Part shown: positions 10,308 to 21,002 of the stretch, one piece after another | Position numbering within the stretch: position 1 is the stretch's first letter | How the letters are laid out: the number at the start of each line of letters is the position of its first letter | DNA from: Epiperipatus broadwayi | Lineage: Eukaryota; Onychophora; Udeonychophora; Euonychophora; Peripatidae | Length of the DNA: 64,000 nucleotides | Direction: 5' to 3' | Assembly: GCA_028023455.1 (NCBI GenBank) | Contig: JAQFVV010000282.1 | Span: 777,713 to 841,712 of the forward strand | Program-made: the position numbers and the translations under genes | Notes under the pieces: generated by a model | Databases searched by the model: none | What the model saw: only the letters and a program-made list of their open reading frames with translations | Told to the model about the DNA's origin: nothing

Positions 10308-10356
10308 AAGACCTGAAGAAGAGTGGAGAATAATACTACTTGAAACATTGTGTAAT
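10308..10356 (+). ncRNA. Hammerhead-like motif downstream of PLE
   Basis: CUGAAGA (10313-10319) is followed by a hairpin with AGUGG pairing CUACU, then GAAAC and AUUGUGU. The other copies suggest an ancestor with CUCGAAACGUU, since this copy reads CUUGAAACAUU, two CpG decays. Stem I would be ACAC with GUGU in the ancestor; here it is AGAC, so pairing is weakened. PLE hammerheads with minimal stem III are an established class. This copy is probably inactive. Confidence 0.5.
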
Positions 10357-10515
10357 TACTAATCTGTATTGTCTATTTGTATGTTATTACTAACAAGTTG
10401 TTTGTATTTGGAAAGTTTAAATAAAGTTTAAAATTTCCTATACATTCAATATTCACTCATAAATGATGGAAATCGTCCAACATATCACATCTTATAATAT
10501 ACCATCATTACAAAC

Positions 10516-10825
10516 CTTCAGACAAATGTATATATCATTTATGAATTGGTCCTATCTTTTAGACATTTGATTCAAGCAAATTATTTACTTGTTTTATTTT
10601 AAGTTATAGCTTAAAATGTCATTTTAAAAAATTATAAAATAAACAGGTCATTTTATATAAATATGATGTGATGCCTTTATATGTGGTTCCTTGCATATAT
10701 AGATAAAGCACCATACATATGATGACTGTCATCAAGCTTATGGTATTTCTTGATGGGGACCAGTCTGGAATTGTCATAATCAGGAAGGTATAATCAGGAA
10801 AATGTTGACATTCCCTTGGTTCCTC
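10516..10825. other. AT-rich DNA, nothing recognised
   Basis: No gene or repeat match was seen. Confidence 0.35.
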
Positions 10826-11008
10826 TTAGACTTCATGCCAGCAATCTAATACTATGTCAGCTGTATATGAATACAAAAAAGTTGGGTCTACTTTCAAAGT
10901 ATGTCTAAACTTTAACAGTGTCTTGAATTCATCTATATCTAATTCATAATAAGGATCTGTATAGTTTTGGAAACCAGCCAACTCTGCCAACTGCTTCTCA
11001 AAATAAAT
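10826..11008 (-). CDS. Exon-like or pseudogene frame, unknown
   Basis: The minus-strand frame reads like a globular protein: AELAGFQNYTDPYYELDIDE, then LLKFRHTLKVDPTFL and ADIVLDCWHEV before a stop at 10826. A possible splice acceptor (tttattttgag) lies just upstream near 11008. The stop is followed by further protein-like residues in frame, so a point mutation or a donor just before it are both possible. No family was recognised. It could be a host exon, a processed pseudogene or part of an unrecognised element. Confidence 0.35.
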   Translation of the reverse strand: MYFEKQLAELAGFQNYTDPYYELDIDEFKTLLKFRHTLKVDPTFLYSYTADIVLDCWHEV

Positions 11009-11068
11009 CATTAGCCAAAAAAAATGAATCTCTTTATTGACTCTTTTTATAGTACACTGGGGTGACAA

Positions 11069-12295
11069 AAATCCATTTAATTAAAAATGGTGTTTTTTCT
11101 TATGTTTTCGATAAAATCACTAATCCTTTCAAAAGCAACTTTGAAAGTTTATCATTATTAGTATATCTTAAAACAATGACCTCCAAAATAGATAATAGAA
11201 TATTGTTCACAAATCCATACAAGCATTAATTAAAAGATTTCCCAAATAAATCATGGTTATTTTTAATCTCAAAATCAGAATACAATATTAATATTTATTT
11301 AGACCTTTTTAACTATTTATTTTATAATAAAATTTTATTTTAAATTCATAATTATTTAAACTTTTACTTATTTCAGGAAAATATAGAAAAATAACTACAA
11401 ACTTTTTATCTGTGCTTATTTCTACTTTTCCTTTCAACTTTATAAATATATTTGTGCACACACCAAACTATGTTGTATGCATGTAACCCAAATAACCCAA
11501 ATAGTCACAATATATATATATATTGTAACCTTCTGGAAAGGCATCAAAAGTATTCATTGTAATTATATAGCACTGTATTAGTTACAGCTGATTGCATCTT
11601 ATTAAAAAAATGAAATAAGCTGACATTTTTAAAAATAAAATTTATTAATAACCTAAAACTACGTTTAAAAGCACTTACAGATATAATTTGAAAGTTCTGA
11701 GATATTTAATATTTTTCTTTAGTGAGTATTTAATGATAGAAAGGGAGTGGCTTGTCACAGAAATTGTCAGTTTAGTTTAAGTTGATCCAAGTTTGTTTTA
11801 TTTGTCTACAGAATATTATTGATATTTGTTTAGGTAATTTTTTGGTTTATTTGCTTTAATATTGTAGTCCATAGTGTAATTAGTGCAGTGTGTTTGGCTA
11901 ATCATCATAGAAACTTTCATTTTAGTCAGATTGGTTTAATATCTGTAGTACAGCATTTATGGATGTGCATGTATGCTTGTACCATTTTCAACTTCATTGT
12001 CATTCATGTAGTTCATTATACTACCAAATATCATCTCATAGCAAAATATTTGGTTTCCTAACCAATAGCTTGGATAACCAGCTTAAACACATTGTAAATG
12101 AATTAATGGATCGATGGACCATTGGATCATCAACAGACAAATACACTATTGAATATTTTATTTGCCAAAATAATTATTTTTTTACTTTGGAAATACAGAA
12201 TATTTTATTCTTGGTTCAATTTAATATTTTTTAAGGCAAAATAATTTTTCTTTCGTTCTTTTTTAAGAGAAATATTCTTGCATATTTTGTAACTA
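11069..12295. other. AT-rich DNA with TA microsatellite
   Basis: A TA run is at about 11510-11522. It is followed at once by TGTAACC, another junction where a TG-starting sequence meets a TA run. The 91-codon frame at 11959-12234 is not convincing. Confidence 0.4.
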
Positions 12296-12299
12296 TTTA

Positions 12300-12480
12300 G
12301 GCCAGTACAAGGGGAGGAGCAACTTGTTCTAGAGTTGAACTTTTAAATGACCTTGGATTGGTGGGAGAACAGATGCTTGGGTAATAATCTGATATAAAAA
12401 GGGGAATACTTTTACAAAAAGTTGGCTTTTCTGATTTCAACAATTCTCTCTCCATAAAAAGTTTGTTTTAGTACAATTTT
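12300..12480 (+). promoter_or_regulatory. Possible promoter with TATA box
   Basis: A GC-richer stretch ends in GATATAAAAAGGGGAA (about 12391-12406), a good TATA-box context, in otherwise AT-rich DNA. It could be the U3/R part of a degraded LTR. No gene follows. The assignment is weak. Confidence 0.25.
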
Positions 12481-12650
12481 GTTTCTACAAGTTAGTTCTT
12501 CCATAATTCAAGCTTAAAAGTAAAAACTACTATTAATTTTCTGGATGAAATAGCTCAGAAATTCTACTGAGGAAAATAATAATTGAAATGCAGATGGTAT
12601 ATCTCCCTACTTATAATTGACTAATTTAAATTCTAAAATCATCATTTGAG

Positions 12651-12856
12651 ATGCATATGTGTGTCTATACTATAAATCTGCTTTGCCTAACTTTAATTTC
12701 TAATATTAAAGAAATAAGTGAAATGTGTGTTTATATTTCAAATATATTTTGCTTAAATTTTATTCCTAATATTAAAGAAGCAAATGAAATGTGTGTCTAT
12801 ATTATAAGTTTGAGTTACCTAGATTTAGTCTCTAACACTAAAGAAATAACGAATGT
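12651..12856 (+). repeat. Three tandem 66-bp units
   Basis: Three head-to-tail units of about 66 bp each start with 'atgtgtgtctat' or a variant and contain 'ctaatattaaagaa' or a variant. As the length is a multiple of three, a frame stays open and gives a threefold peptide repeat (MCVYTINLL..., MCVYISNIF..., MCVYIISLS...). This is a minisatellite; no evidence that it is translated. Confidence 0.75.
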
Positions 12857-12860
12857 GTGA

Positions 12861-13365
12861 ATTTTATTATTATTCTGGAAAATTTATGCTGAACTTTTTC
12901 ATAAAACACTTCAGAGACTCTTTGTTGATAATTTTTGCTAGCTATAAAGGAATAAAGATTAAATGGAAGGATGTGTGCAGATAACTTATTCTAATCTGCT
13001 TTATTATTATTATTGATAAAATATATACCTACTCATTTTGTATCTGGAAATAAGAAACTAAATGTGTGACATATAATTAATAAATTACTAACTTATCTCT
13101 AAATGTGCTGATAAATGAGCAGGTAGAAGAGCATGAAACTGGATATGAATTCTTTTTATTTTATTGTTCTTCTCATTTGCATTTGATTCTTTATTAAAGT
13201 ATATTATTAATAAACTCAGGTGAATTTAAATTGATGTTATGAACTGAATAGTTATTTGTCTAGTGAATGACTTTTTCAAAATTTAGAACAAATGCTTAAA
13301 CAAGTCTAACATATAAAAGCGATTTACCCACTGACTAAAGAAGCTGCAAAAACCAAAACAATTAA
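12861..13365. other. AT-rich DNA, nothing recognised
   Basis: No gene or repeat match was seen. Confidence 0.35.
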
Positions 13366-13368
13366 ATG

Positions 13369-13407
13369 GGCTGAGTGCTTTCGAGGTTTTCCTCATATTC
13401 ATGGCCA
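13369..13407 (-). ncRNA. Family J hairpin with GAAA, 3' of PLE
   Basis: On the minus strand a hairpin GAGG, AAAA, CCUC is followed by GAAAG, CA, CUC and preceded by AUGAAUAU. The 3' half matches a hammerhead (stem II, GAAA, two-pair stem III, CUC triplet, then AGCC). The 5' core is not CUGANGA. It lies just past the 3' end of the PLE at 13.4-15.7 kb and recurs at 40.37 and 63.86 kb. Confidence 0.45.
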
Positions 13408-13425
13408 ACATAAGTTATAAATCAT

Positions 13426-15690
13426 TTATGTAACGATGCTAACTAATAAAATATGCAAATGTGAATGCAAATAGTTTGTCCATTTTTTTGAGATAGAAAA
13501 ACACGTGTCACATCTATTGATGGAATTGTTATTACTGCTAACAAAATACGCCTTCTTGATTTTTTTTTTGCAGTCATTGTCTTCAGAGCATACTATCTTG
13601 GGATTGCCAGGTTCAAACACATGGCCAGCCTGCTCCTTATGTTTGAAGAATATTGAGATTATTGTTGTTCCTTTTTGCTCTTCTGTAAGTATAAATGTGT
13701 TGAGCAGCTCTATTATGAACAGTGGCCTTGGTTTCCCCATAGTATGTGGCACTGTATCCAGCCTGAGGGCATGAAATACTATATACGACTTGGGGTGTCT
13801 GAGATGGATCTGTTCTATCCTTCGAATTATTAATAAGTCTGTTAGTATTAGGGGGAGTGCAGAAGCCAACCTTAAATTCACCAGCCAAAGTCTTTATCAT
13901 CTGTTGTGATAAAAGGGAGGGTAATTTGTGGTTTATCTTTACTTATGTGGTTAGTTATTGATTTTCTGTAAAATTGATCTATTTTCTTTGTAATTAATCT
14001 GTAGCTGAATCCGACACTTAACACATCTTTTATATAGCATGCAATATCAGTCTTCCTATCAGCCTCAAATTTACACAAATTTTGATTCCTAAATAAAAAC
14101 ATGTTTAAACCTGCAAATTTATGTGCTATAGGTCAAATGGATTTTGGATGGATAAAACCTCTGACCTCAAGAGGCTTAACAATCATGCAATAGTGCAGAG
14201 CTCTGCCTTCTCTTTGGACCAGAAAATCCAAATATTTTAGCTTCTGCCATTCATTTTCCCAAGAGGTGTTTATAATCAATTTAGTTTGCAGTTGTAATTC
14301 ATTTTTAAAGTTGGTGATTAAATCTTTTGGAGCTGCCATAAACACATCATCTACATAATGCACGTAAATTAATCCAGCAGTGTTAGAGATGTATTTAGAA
14401 ATTATTTGTTTTTCAAAAAAGTTTAAAAATATGCTGGAAATTACTCCACTTAAGGGAAGACACATCAGCCAACCATCTCTCATATCATACCATCCACCCT
14501 CAAAAGTTGTAAAAATGTTGTTGTCTAACCAATTAAGGAAAGCTAATATAAAGTTCATGTGCACATTTGGACAATGCTTATTTATTAATTCTTTATGAAT
14601 GATGTCAATCGACCACTTCCTGTTAATCGATCCATATAATTCTGTCACGTCCATGGCTGCAATTTCAAAATCTTGATCTATTAATGTATTCTTGATTTTT
14701 CTAATGAACTCAAAGGAAAACTTAATTGTGAAGTCTCCAAAACCTACGCTATCAACCAACCATTGATTTACCAGCTTAGCCGTTTCAAAGTAGTGCACTC
14801 CTCCAAAATCTAGCATTAGTCTTAAAGGCTCTCCAGGTTTATGTAACCCATAATTGGCAAACATTCTTGGTGGCCTGGTGGCAGATGGATAAATTCTATA
14901 ATATTCTGCTCTTGATATACCTTTGTCTTTGTAAGCTCTGAGAATTGAGGAGATAAATTTCTCTCTATTAAGCTTGTTGGTTAAAATTTTCTACGAAATT
15001 AAATTTTAACTTTACGATTTCAGTCGTCATTTTTTCTTTATAATCTTTATAATCTAAGAGCACAAATCTGTTGCCTTTGTCTTTTTTTATACATATAATG
15101 TTGTTTTTTAAGAAGTGTTTAGTTTTTAAATGTTGTTATTCCAGCTGTCAGATCTCACATACATTTGTTTATGTCGTATAGATTTAACAATATCGGAAAT
15201 AATGTTGCCTCTCTGAGGATTGTTTAACAGACTTGATTCTGTGTCTGCAATTATCTCCAGTTTTGGGAGTTTCCATTGCCCTCCAACAAGTTTAGGACCC
15301 AATGAGAAAACTGTTTTTATTTCCACTGGAGGAGTAACTGTAGCTCTATTGACGTAGTTCTCTTTCGCTGTATGAATATTAATATTTTGTTTTTTCGCCA
15401 AGAAACTTATTTTGCGCTCGAACTTACAAGCAAACTTTCTTTCAGAGATGTCAAGTTTTCTCATTATCCAAGGAGGTAAGATTTCACCTGCAGTAATCCT
15501 TCTCCATCTTTTATTTTCTTTCTTCAATGCGCATTTGCACCCTTTAATAATAAAGCCGAGGAGCTGCGTTTGTAGTTGTTCAGTAACTTTGTCACGATTA
15601 TGTATTGATCTGTCAAGTTTTAGATTGCAACAATTTGGAACAATAAAGCAATATCTGCATTTTGATAAAAACTCAAGTCTCTGCTGGAAT
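13426..15690 (-). pseudogene. Second Penelope-like element, RT plus GIY-YIG, broken
   Basis: Reading on the minus strand, an open frame without ATG runs from about 15690 and continues into 15527-15126 with a cysteine-bearing N-terminal region (KCRYCFIVPNCC). Next come the early RT block with KDKGNRFVLLDYKDY (about 15085-15040), two adjacent stops, and PSATRPPRMFANYGLHKPG. The main RT frame is 14864-14133, with MDVTELYGSI, PLSGVISSIF and the catalytic box HYVDDVF. A frame at 14102-13878 and a GIY-YIG-like endonuclease at 13900-13640 (VVYSISCPQAG...TYYGETKA) complete it. Several stops and shifts separate the parts. It differs clearly from the PLE at 9 kb and is a separate lineage. Confidence 0.85.
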
Positions 15691-16690
15691 AATTTAATAG
15701 ATATAATGAATTAAATAATAAATTATTGCTCAGCTTATGTTGTAATAAATATTTATTTGCTACCATTCATTAACTGTCAGAACTTTGAAATGCTTTTAAA
15801 TTGGACCCAATTAATATTATTTATCTCCCTGCAGGATTTTTATATGTATCCATATTTATGATTATACAAATGATCATCATCATTTTTGTACATGCTAAGA
15901 TATGTCATCTACAGACTGTAAATGAACTTTTTGTTCCAGCTAAAAAAAAAAAAGCTTTAATGATTATTTCTATTTTGTTAGCATTTGATAGATAGGTAGA
16001 TTAATTTTTTGTCTTATATTTTTTTTTAATTGATTATTATTTCTCTCATCAAGAATGTCTCACAAAAGTATTATATGGAGAAATATTATACTGGGTAATT
16101 AGATGTTGTTTAATATAGTTTTATTACGTACTTGTATTTCTATATGCGTGTGCTAGCAATAGAAATATCCGTTTGCTATTTAGTAGTTAACAGCTCATTT
16201 TTAAGAAGGGGTAGTAACATAAAATTTATTTTTTATCTTTGCATTTATAAGAAGTTATGAGGTTTATTTTTTAATAGTTATTTTACTCCAAATTTAAAGA
16301 TTTGTTGTTTATCCCAAACCAGACATTTTGTTTCAATTTGTGCATTAATGCCAAATACGCTAAATAGTTATTTTGTCTTGCTTATTTAATAATAATTATT
16401 ATATTTCCAAGTTAAAATATTATACTTGTCAGAAATGAGAGATTTATTCATTATTTCTTTTATAACTTATTAATTAATTTCATTACAGTATTTCTTATCA
16501 AATGTGATTTGAAATTATTTATGCGTTATTCACCTTATATACCTATCAGTTATTTGATCCAGTTATATAATTGTTGAATTGAAAGTAGAAATAATTTAAT
16601 TTTCATCATGATGAAATGTGCCAAAAGAAGTGGAAAGATCAGGGATTTATTTAAGAGTGAATTTATTATTTTTTTATTATGCTTAGATTG
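15691..16690. other. AT-rich DNA, nothing recognised
   Basis: No gene was recognised. Confidence 0.35.
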
Positions 16691-16692
16691 AA

Positions 16693-16830
16693 ATGTATTT
16701 AGTCAGGGATTGAGAAAACTCTCCCTTAATTTATTTGAATACTTGTCATGAGTGGATTATGTATTGCGTTGTCAAAGATTGAGAGAACTCTCCCTTAGCT
16801 TGTTGAAATATTTGGCAGGAGTGGATTATA
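16693..16830 (+). repeat. Tandem duplication of about 78 bp
   Basis: Two head-to-tail units share 'gattgaga', 'aactctccctta' and 'aggagtggattat' or close variants. Nothing suggests a function. Confidence 0.6.
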
Positions 16831-17509
16831 TTTTCCAGATGAAGTAGTTGTATTTTATGATAATCATAATGTGTGGAATCAAGTAATGTATTTCCTTTAT
16901 TTTTTAGTGATGAGACCATGTCCACGCCAGCATTTAAGCCTCAGAATTTGGCTAGGGAGTCACTGTGTTTTGCTTATTTAAAGGATTAGAATTAAGAGAG
17001 TCTTTTTATCTCTCATGTATTTATGTGGAATCCTTTCCCATCATTTATCCATAGCCAAGTGTAAGATAGCTTGCTGATAAGAAAGGAAAATAAAGGTAGA
17101 ATTGATTTTTCTCACAGAACAGCTAAAGTAGAATTAGTGTTAAAACTTGGTTGGCCATTGTCATCATCCATATTTCAGACATTTATCCCAATTTCATAAG
17201 TAAACTGATTGAATTTAGTTATATTAATTATTTTATAGCAGGTAGCATAATTCAGATGCATGCAAAGATAGTATTAATTTGGAAGGTATGGAGACAATCC
17301 ATCATTAATGTGTAACTTTAATTATTGTTTCAAATCATATCCTATTAATTATTTAGATTTTATACTATCAACTCTCATGATGTTTCACCCTCATTTTGAA
17401 TGAGCAAGCAGAAGAAAACAAAGTGTAGCTAATTAATAGAATTATTCATTTGATGTATGAAAGATAGCTTGACCTCTTATTCATAGATTTAAACCCCTCT
17501 CATATTATT
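16831..17509. other. AT-rich DNA, nothing recognised
   Basis: No gene was seen. Confidence 0.35.
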
Positions 17510-17549
17510 TTGATGTGCATTTGAAGTAAAAAAAACCCAAGAATTTTAG

Positions 17550-17561
17550 TTTCACATTTTA
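17550..17561 (+). other. Left 12-bp target-site duplication of family B array
   Basis: TTTCACATTTTA is repeated at 19622-19633. Flanks joined across the array resemble 19798-19885, a related copy without the insertion, which supports the duplication. Confidence 0.8.
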
Positions 17562-17712
17562 ATAACTGAAACACAGGCTTATTATATGCCTGTGTCTATA
17601 TATGTAATATATAGGGTATATGAGCACAGACTTATACATGACCCACCACTCTCCACTCTATCTAATAACACCGATACACTCAAGCACATATATGCTGAAA
17701 AGATAAATAATC

Positions 17713-17757
17713 ACCAATATATGTATTTCATGCTAAACCAGCAATCATCAGTTGGTC
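17713..17757 (-). ncRNA. Hammerhead motif, family B unit 1
   Basis: The minus strand gives stem I ACCAA with UUGGU, intact CUGAUGA, stem II UGCU with AGCA around GGUUU, intact GAAA, a two- to three-pair stem III (AUA with UAU) and an AUA cleavage triplet. The closing pair of stem II is a U-U mismatch where the ancestor likely had G-C. Weak activity is possible. Confidence 0.7.
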
Positions 17758-18184
17758 CAGATTATCATCTCTGACACATATATACTATAAGTGCTCAGAT
17801 ATATATTAAGATAGACAAACTTCATACTTTAATGGACAGGCTCCAATCTACTACACACTACAACTCTTCAACCATTCATCCAATTGAAAATCTGATGATG
17901 GAATTCTCAAAGGCCACCCTGAGACCGAGATTCTTGTCACACCCATGTTGACCTAGGGTCAATATGAACCCCACATGTACAGGACATAATCCATTTAATA
18001 CATATGCATGGATGGGCAGACATCTCTACAATGTAATAACTGAAACACAGGCTTATTATATATCTGTGTCTATTAATGTAATATAGGGTATATGAGCACA
18101 GACTTTCACATGACCCACCACTCTTCACTCTATCTAATAACACCAATACACTCAAGCACATATATGCTAAAAAGATAAATAATC

Positions 18185-18229
18185 ACCAATATATGTATTT
18201 CATGCTAAACCAGCAATCATCAGTTGGTC
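18185..18229 (-). ncRNA. Hammerhead motif, family B unit 2
   Basis: This is identical in its core and stems to the unit 1 motif: CUGAUGA and GAAA intact, U-U at the base of stem II. The distance between the two is 472 bp. Confidence 0.7.
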
Positions 18230-18524
18230 CAGATTATCATCTCCTACACATATATACTATAAGTGCTCAGATATACATTAAGATAGACAAACTTCATACT
18301 TTAATGGACAGGCTCCAATCTACTACACACTCCAACTCTTCAACTGTGCATCCAATTGAAAATTCTGATGATGGAATGCTTGAAGGCCACCCTGAGGCCG
18401 AGATTCTTGTCACACCCATGTTGACCTAGGGTCAATCTGAACCCCACATGTACAGGACATAATCCATTTAATACATATGCACTTATATATACTTATAGTA
18501 TATATGTGTGGGAGATGATAATCT

Positions 18525-18571
18525 GGACCAATTGATGATTGCTGGTTTAGCATGAAATACATATATTGGTG
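18525..18571 (+). ncRNA. Decayed hammerhead motif, family B unit 3
   Basis: The core reads UUGAUGA: C3 is changed to U. Stems and GAAA are kept. The motif is on the strand opposite to units 1 and 2. Confidence 0.6.
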
Positions 18572-19002
18572 ATTATTTATCTTTTCAGCATATATGTGCT
18601 TGAGTGTATCGGTGTTATTAGATAGAGTGGAGACTGGTGGGTCATGTGAAAGTCTGTGCTCATCTACCCTATATATTACATATATAGACACAGGTATATA
18701 ATAAGCCTGTGTTTCAGTTATTACATTGTAGAGATGTCTGCCCATCCTTGCACATGTATTAAATGGATTATGTCCTGTACATGTGGTTTTCAGATTGACC
18801 CTATGTCAACATGGGTGTGACAAGAATCTCGGCCTCAGGGTGGCCTCTGAGAATTCCATCATCAGATTTTCAATTGGATGGATGGTCTTAGAGTTGGATG
18901 GAGTGTGTAGTAGATTGGAGCCTGTCCATTAAAGTATGAAGTTTGTCTATCTTAATATATATCTGAGCACTTATAGTATATATGTGTGTGAGATGATAAT
19001 CT

Positions 19003-19048
19003 GGACCAACTGATGATTGCTGGTTTAGCATGATACATATATTGGTGA
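19003..19048 (+). ncRNA. Decayed hammerhead motif, family B unit 4
   Basis: CUGAUGA is intact but two A are missing after the stem II hairpin, so GAAA is destroyed. Confidence 0.6.
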
Positions 19049-19469
19049 TTATTTATCTTTTCAGCATATATGTGCTTGAGTGTATCAGTGTTATTAGATA
19101 GAGTGGAGAGTGGTGGGTCATGTGAAAGTCTGTGCTCATCTACCCTTTATATTACATATATAGACACAGGTATATAATAAGCCTGTGTTTCAGTTATTAC
19201 ATTGTAGAGATGTCTGCCCATCCTTGCATATGTATTAAATGGATTGTGTCCTGTACATGTGGGGTTCAGATTGACCCTAGGTCAACATGGGTGTGACAAG
19301 AATCTCAGCCTCAGGGTGGCCTTCGAGCATTCCATTATCAGATTTTCAATTGGATGGACGGTTGAAGAGTTGGAGTGTGTAGTAGATTGGAGCCTGTCCA
19401 TTAAAGTATGAAGTTTGTCTTAATATATATCTGAGCACTTATAGTATATATGTGTGGGAGATGATATTC

Positions 19470-19517
19470 TGGACCAAGTGATGATTGCTGGTTTAGCATG
19501 AAATACAGATATTGGTG
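19470..19517 (+). ncRNA. Decayed hammerhead motif, family B unit 5
   Basis: The core reads GUGAUGA: C3 is changed to G. GAAA and the stems are kept. Confidence 0.6.
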
Positions 19518-19621
19518 ATTATTTATTTTTTCAGCATATATGTGCTTGAGTGTATCGGTGTTATTAGATAGAGTGGAGAGTGGTGGGTCATGTGAAAGTC
19601 TGTGCTCATATACCCTATATA

Positions 19622-19885
19622 TTTCACATTTTATAATTTTAGTGCCAATGTTTAATAGAGTTTTCTTTGTCATAGGTTTATAAGAATTGACTGATAGACC
19701 ATTAAGCATCACATGATCACCATCTCTTATTCTAGCACATAATTGTTTTGACTTGTTTAATTGACTGATAGCTTGAGTATATTTTATAAGTAAAATACCA
19801 AGAAGTTTAGTTTCATATTTTATTATTTTGGTGCTGGTATTATAATGTTTCTTTTCATAGGTTTATCAATATGGACTGATAGCTG
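19622..19885 (+). repeat. Family M repeat: right flank of array and a related empty site
   Basis: The array split a family M copy. Its left part is 17510-17561 and its right part 19622-19700 (TTTCACATTTTA, then 'taattttagtgccaatg'). A second M copy at 19798-19885 runs uninterrupted through the same point ('tttagtttcatattttatta'). Between them, 19690-19745 is a piece of a family A arm ('catcacatgatcaccat'). Confidence 0.7.
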
Positions 19886-20740
19886 GCACATGTTGAAATA
19901 AAATACAAAAAGTTTATTTTTTATGTTATTTATTTTCATGTAGAATATTTAATCATTGATGTTGGAATTATTCCAAAACATGTATATGCATAAACTAGAA
20001 AATTAAGTGTTTATTTAATTATCTTGTAATAAATGTTTTATTTATTTAAAAGCTTCGTTCAGAATTCTTCTTTGACATGCATTCGTGGTCTATATTTCCA
20101 TACATGCACACACACTTACATATCCAATATGATATGGTCGCACTATTCCATAATTTAACGATGAATATGTTCAGATCTGGTGATGTTGCTTTTCTTGATC
20201 CAGACGCTATATGAAATGTTTTATTATTTAATGATTCTCTGAGAATTTTATTACTTAGTTATTATTTAGATGATGAATTGAAATCAAAATGCACCCTATT
20301 TCTTTCATTATCTAACCACTACCATATTTATTAGGATAATGCTTAATTTATGCCATTACTTTGGAAAGTATAGATTTAAAATTAAACCATGCAATAAATT
20401 AATTCCCTGAGATATTCCCTGATTATTTAGATTAGACATTAATTCAGTTACTTAGTTTAAATTACTGTATAATTAAAAGTTAAATAGTATTATATTTTAT
20501 CTTGTATTTAATGCTAACTTACCATACAGTATAGTTAATCAGCATTACATCTTTATTTTGTTAATTTAATTTTATCACACAGTAGAGATTGTTCAATGCA
20601 TGTGCATGATTGGAGGAGATGAGGTATAGACTATAGCTTGTCAATTTAAATGGTAGAATTTTACCAATTCCAATTACTTATTTATTTTAAAACTTAATAG
20701 ATGTTTTATTCATATTAATCATAATGTTTCTTCACATATC
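19886..20740. other. AT-rich DNA, nothing recognised
   Basis: No gene or repeat match was seen. Confidence 0.35.
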
Positions 20741-20749
20741 GAGTATACA

Positions 20750-20995
20750 TTTTACACTTTATAGGTCTCTGTAACTCCCAACTGAGCTAAGCTAAGGTAG
20801 GACAGTATTATAAGAGTCTCATTAATAATTTTGAAGCAAGATCAAACAAGTAGTTTATTTTATAATCGGTGGAATTGGCGCCCCTGGGTATTTGTTAATA
20901 GGAAAGGTAGAAGAGATGTTGGGGGAGGGTTAATATATATATATATACATTATACCGGTCCGGTTCTCCCAACTGCCTTATCCGTTTAAAATATA
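20750..20995 (+). other. Possible LTR end with primer-binding-like site
   Basis: TGGCGCCCCTGGG (about 20877-20889) begins like a lysine-type primer-binding site for reverse transcription. It follows a stretch resembling an LTR end and precedes two TA runs (20930-20947, 20988-21002). No internal coding region follows, so this is a weak call. Confidence 0.25.
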
Positions 20996-21002
20996 TATAT
21001 AT

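Larger units (their letters stand above)
10120..10515 (+). repeat. Family E: PLE 3' region with tRNA-like and hammerhead-like parts
   Basis: The segment follows the broken PLE endonuclease. It holds a tRNA-like block, a hammerhead-like motif, then 'gttattactaacaagttgt' and the end 'gtccaacatatcacatc'. The same order, as a separate fold-back insertion, is at 41830-42501, and pieces flank 33.1-33.4 kb. It is best read as the PLE terminal repeat or a non-autonomous derivative of it. Confidence 0.75.
17562..19621. mobile_element. Family B multimeric hammerhead retroposon (retrozyme-like)
   Basis: Five copies of a ~470-bp unit make up the block. Two lie in one orientation (17562-18034, 18035-about 18482) and three, the last truncated, in the other (about 18483-19621). 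Unit spacing, measured on 'aataactgaaacacagg' and its complement, is 474 and 476 bp. Each unit holds one hammerhead motif at the same position, so spacing between motifs equals the unit length, as in tandem retrozymes. A 12-bp duplication flanks the whole block. No protein is encoded. Retrozymes are known to have tandem genomic copies with type I hammerheads and to give circular RNAs; the mixed orientation and the ~470-nt unit are less usual. Mobilisation by PLE machinery is inferred. Confidence 0.85.

Noticed and set aside
17586-19712. Frames of 62-111 codons in the family B array
   Set aside because: The same peptide appears in each repeat unit because the units are copies; stops differ among units and ribozyme sequence is read as protein.
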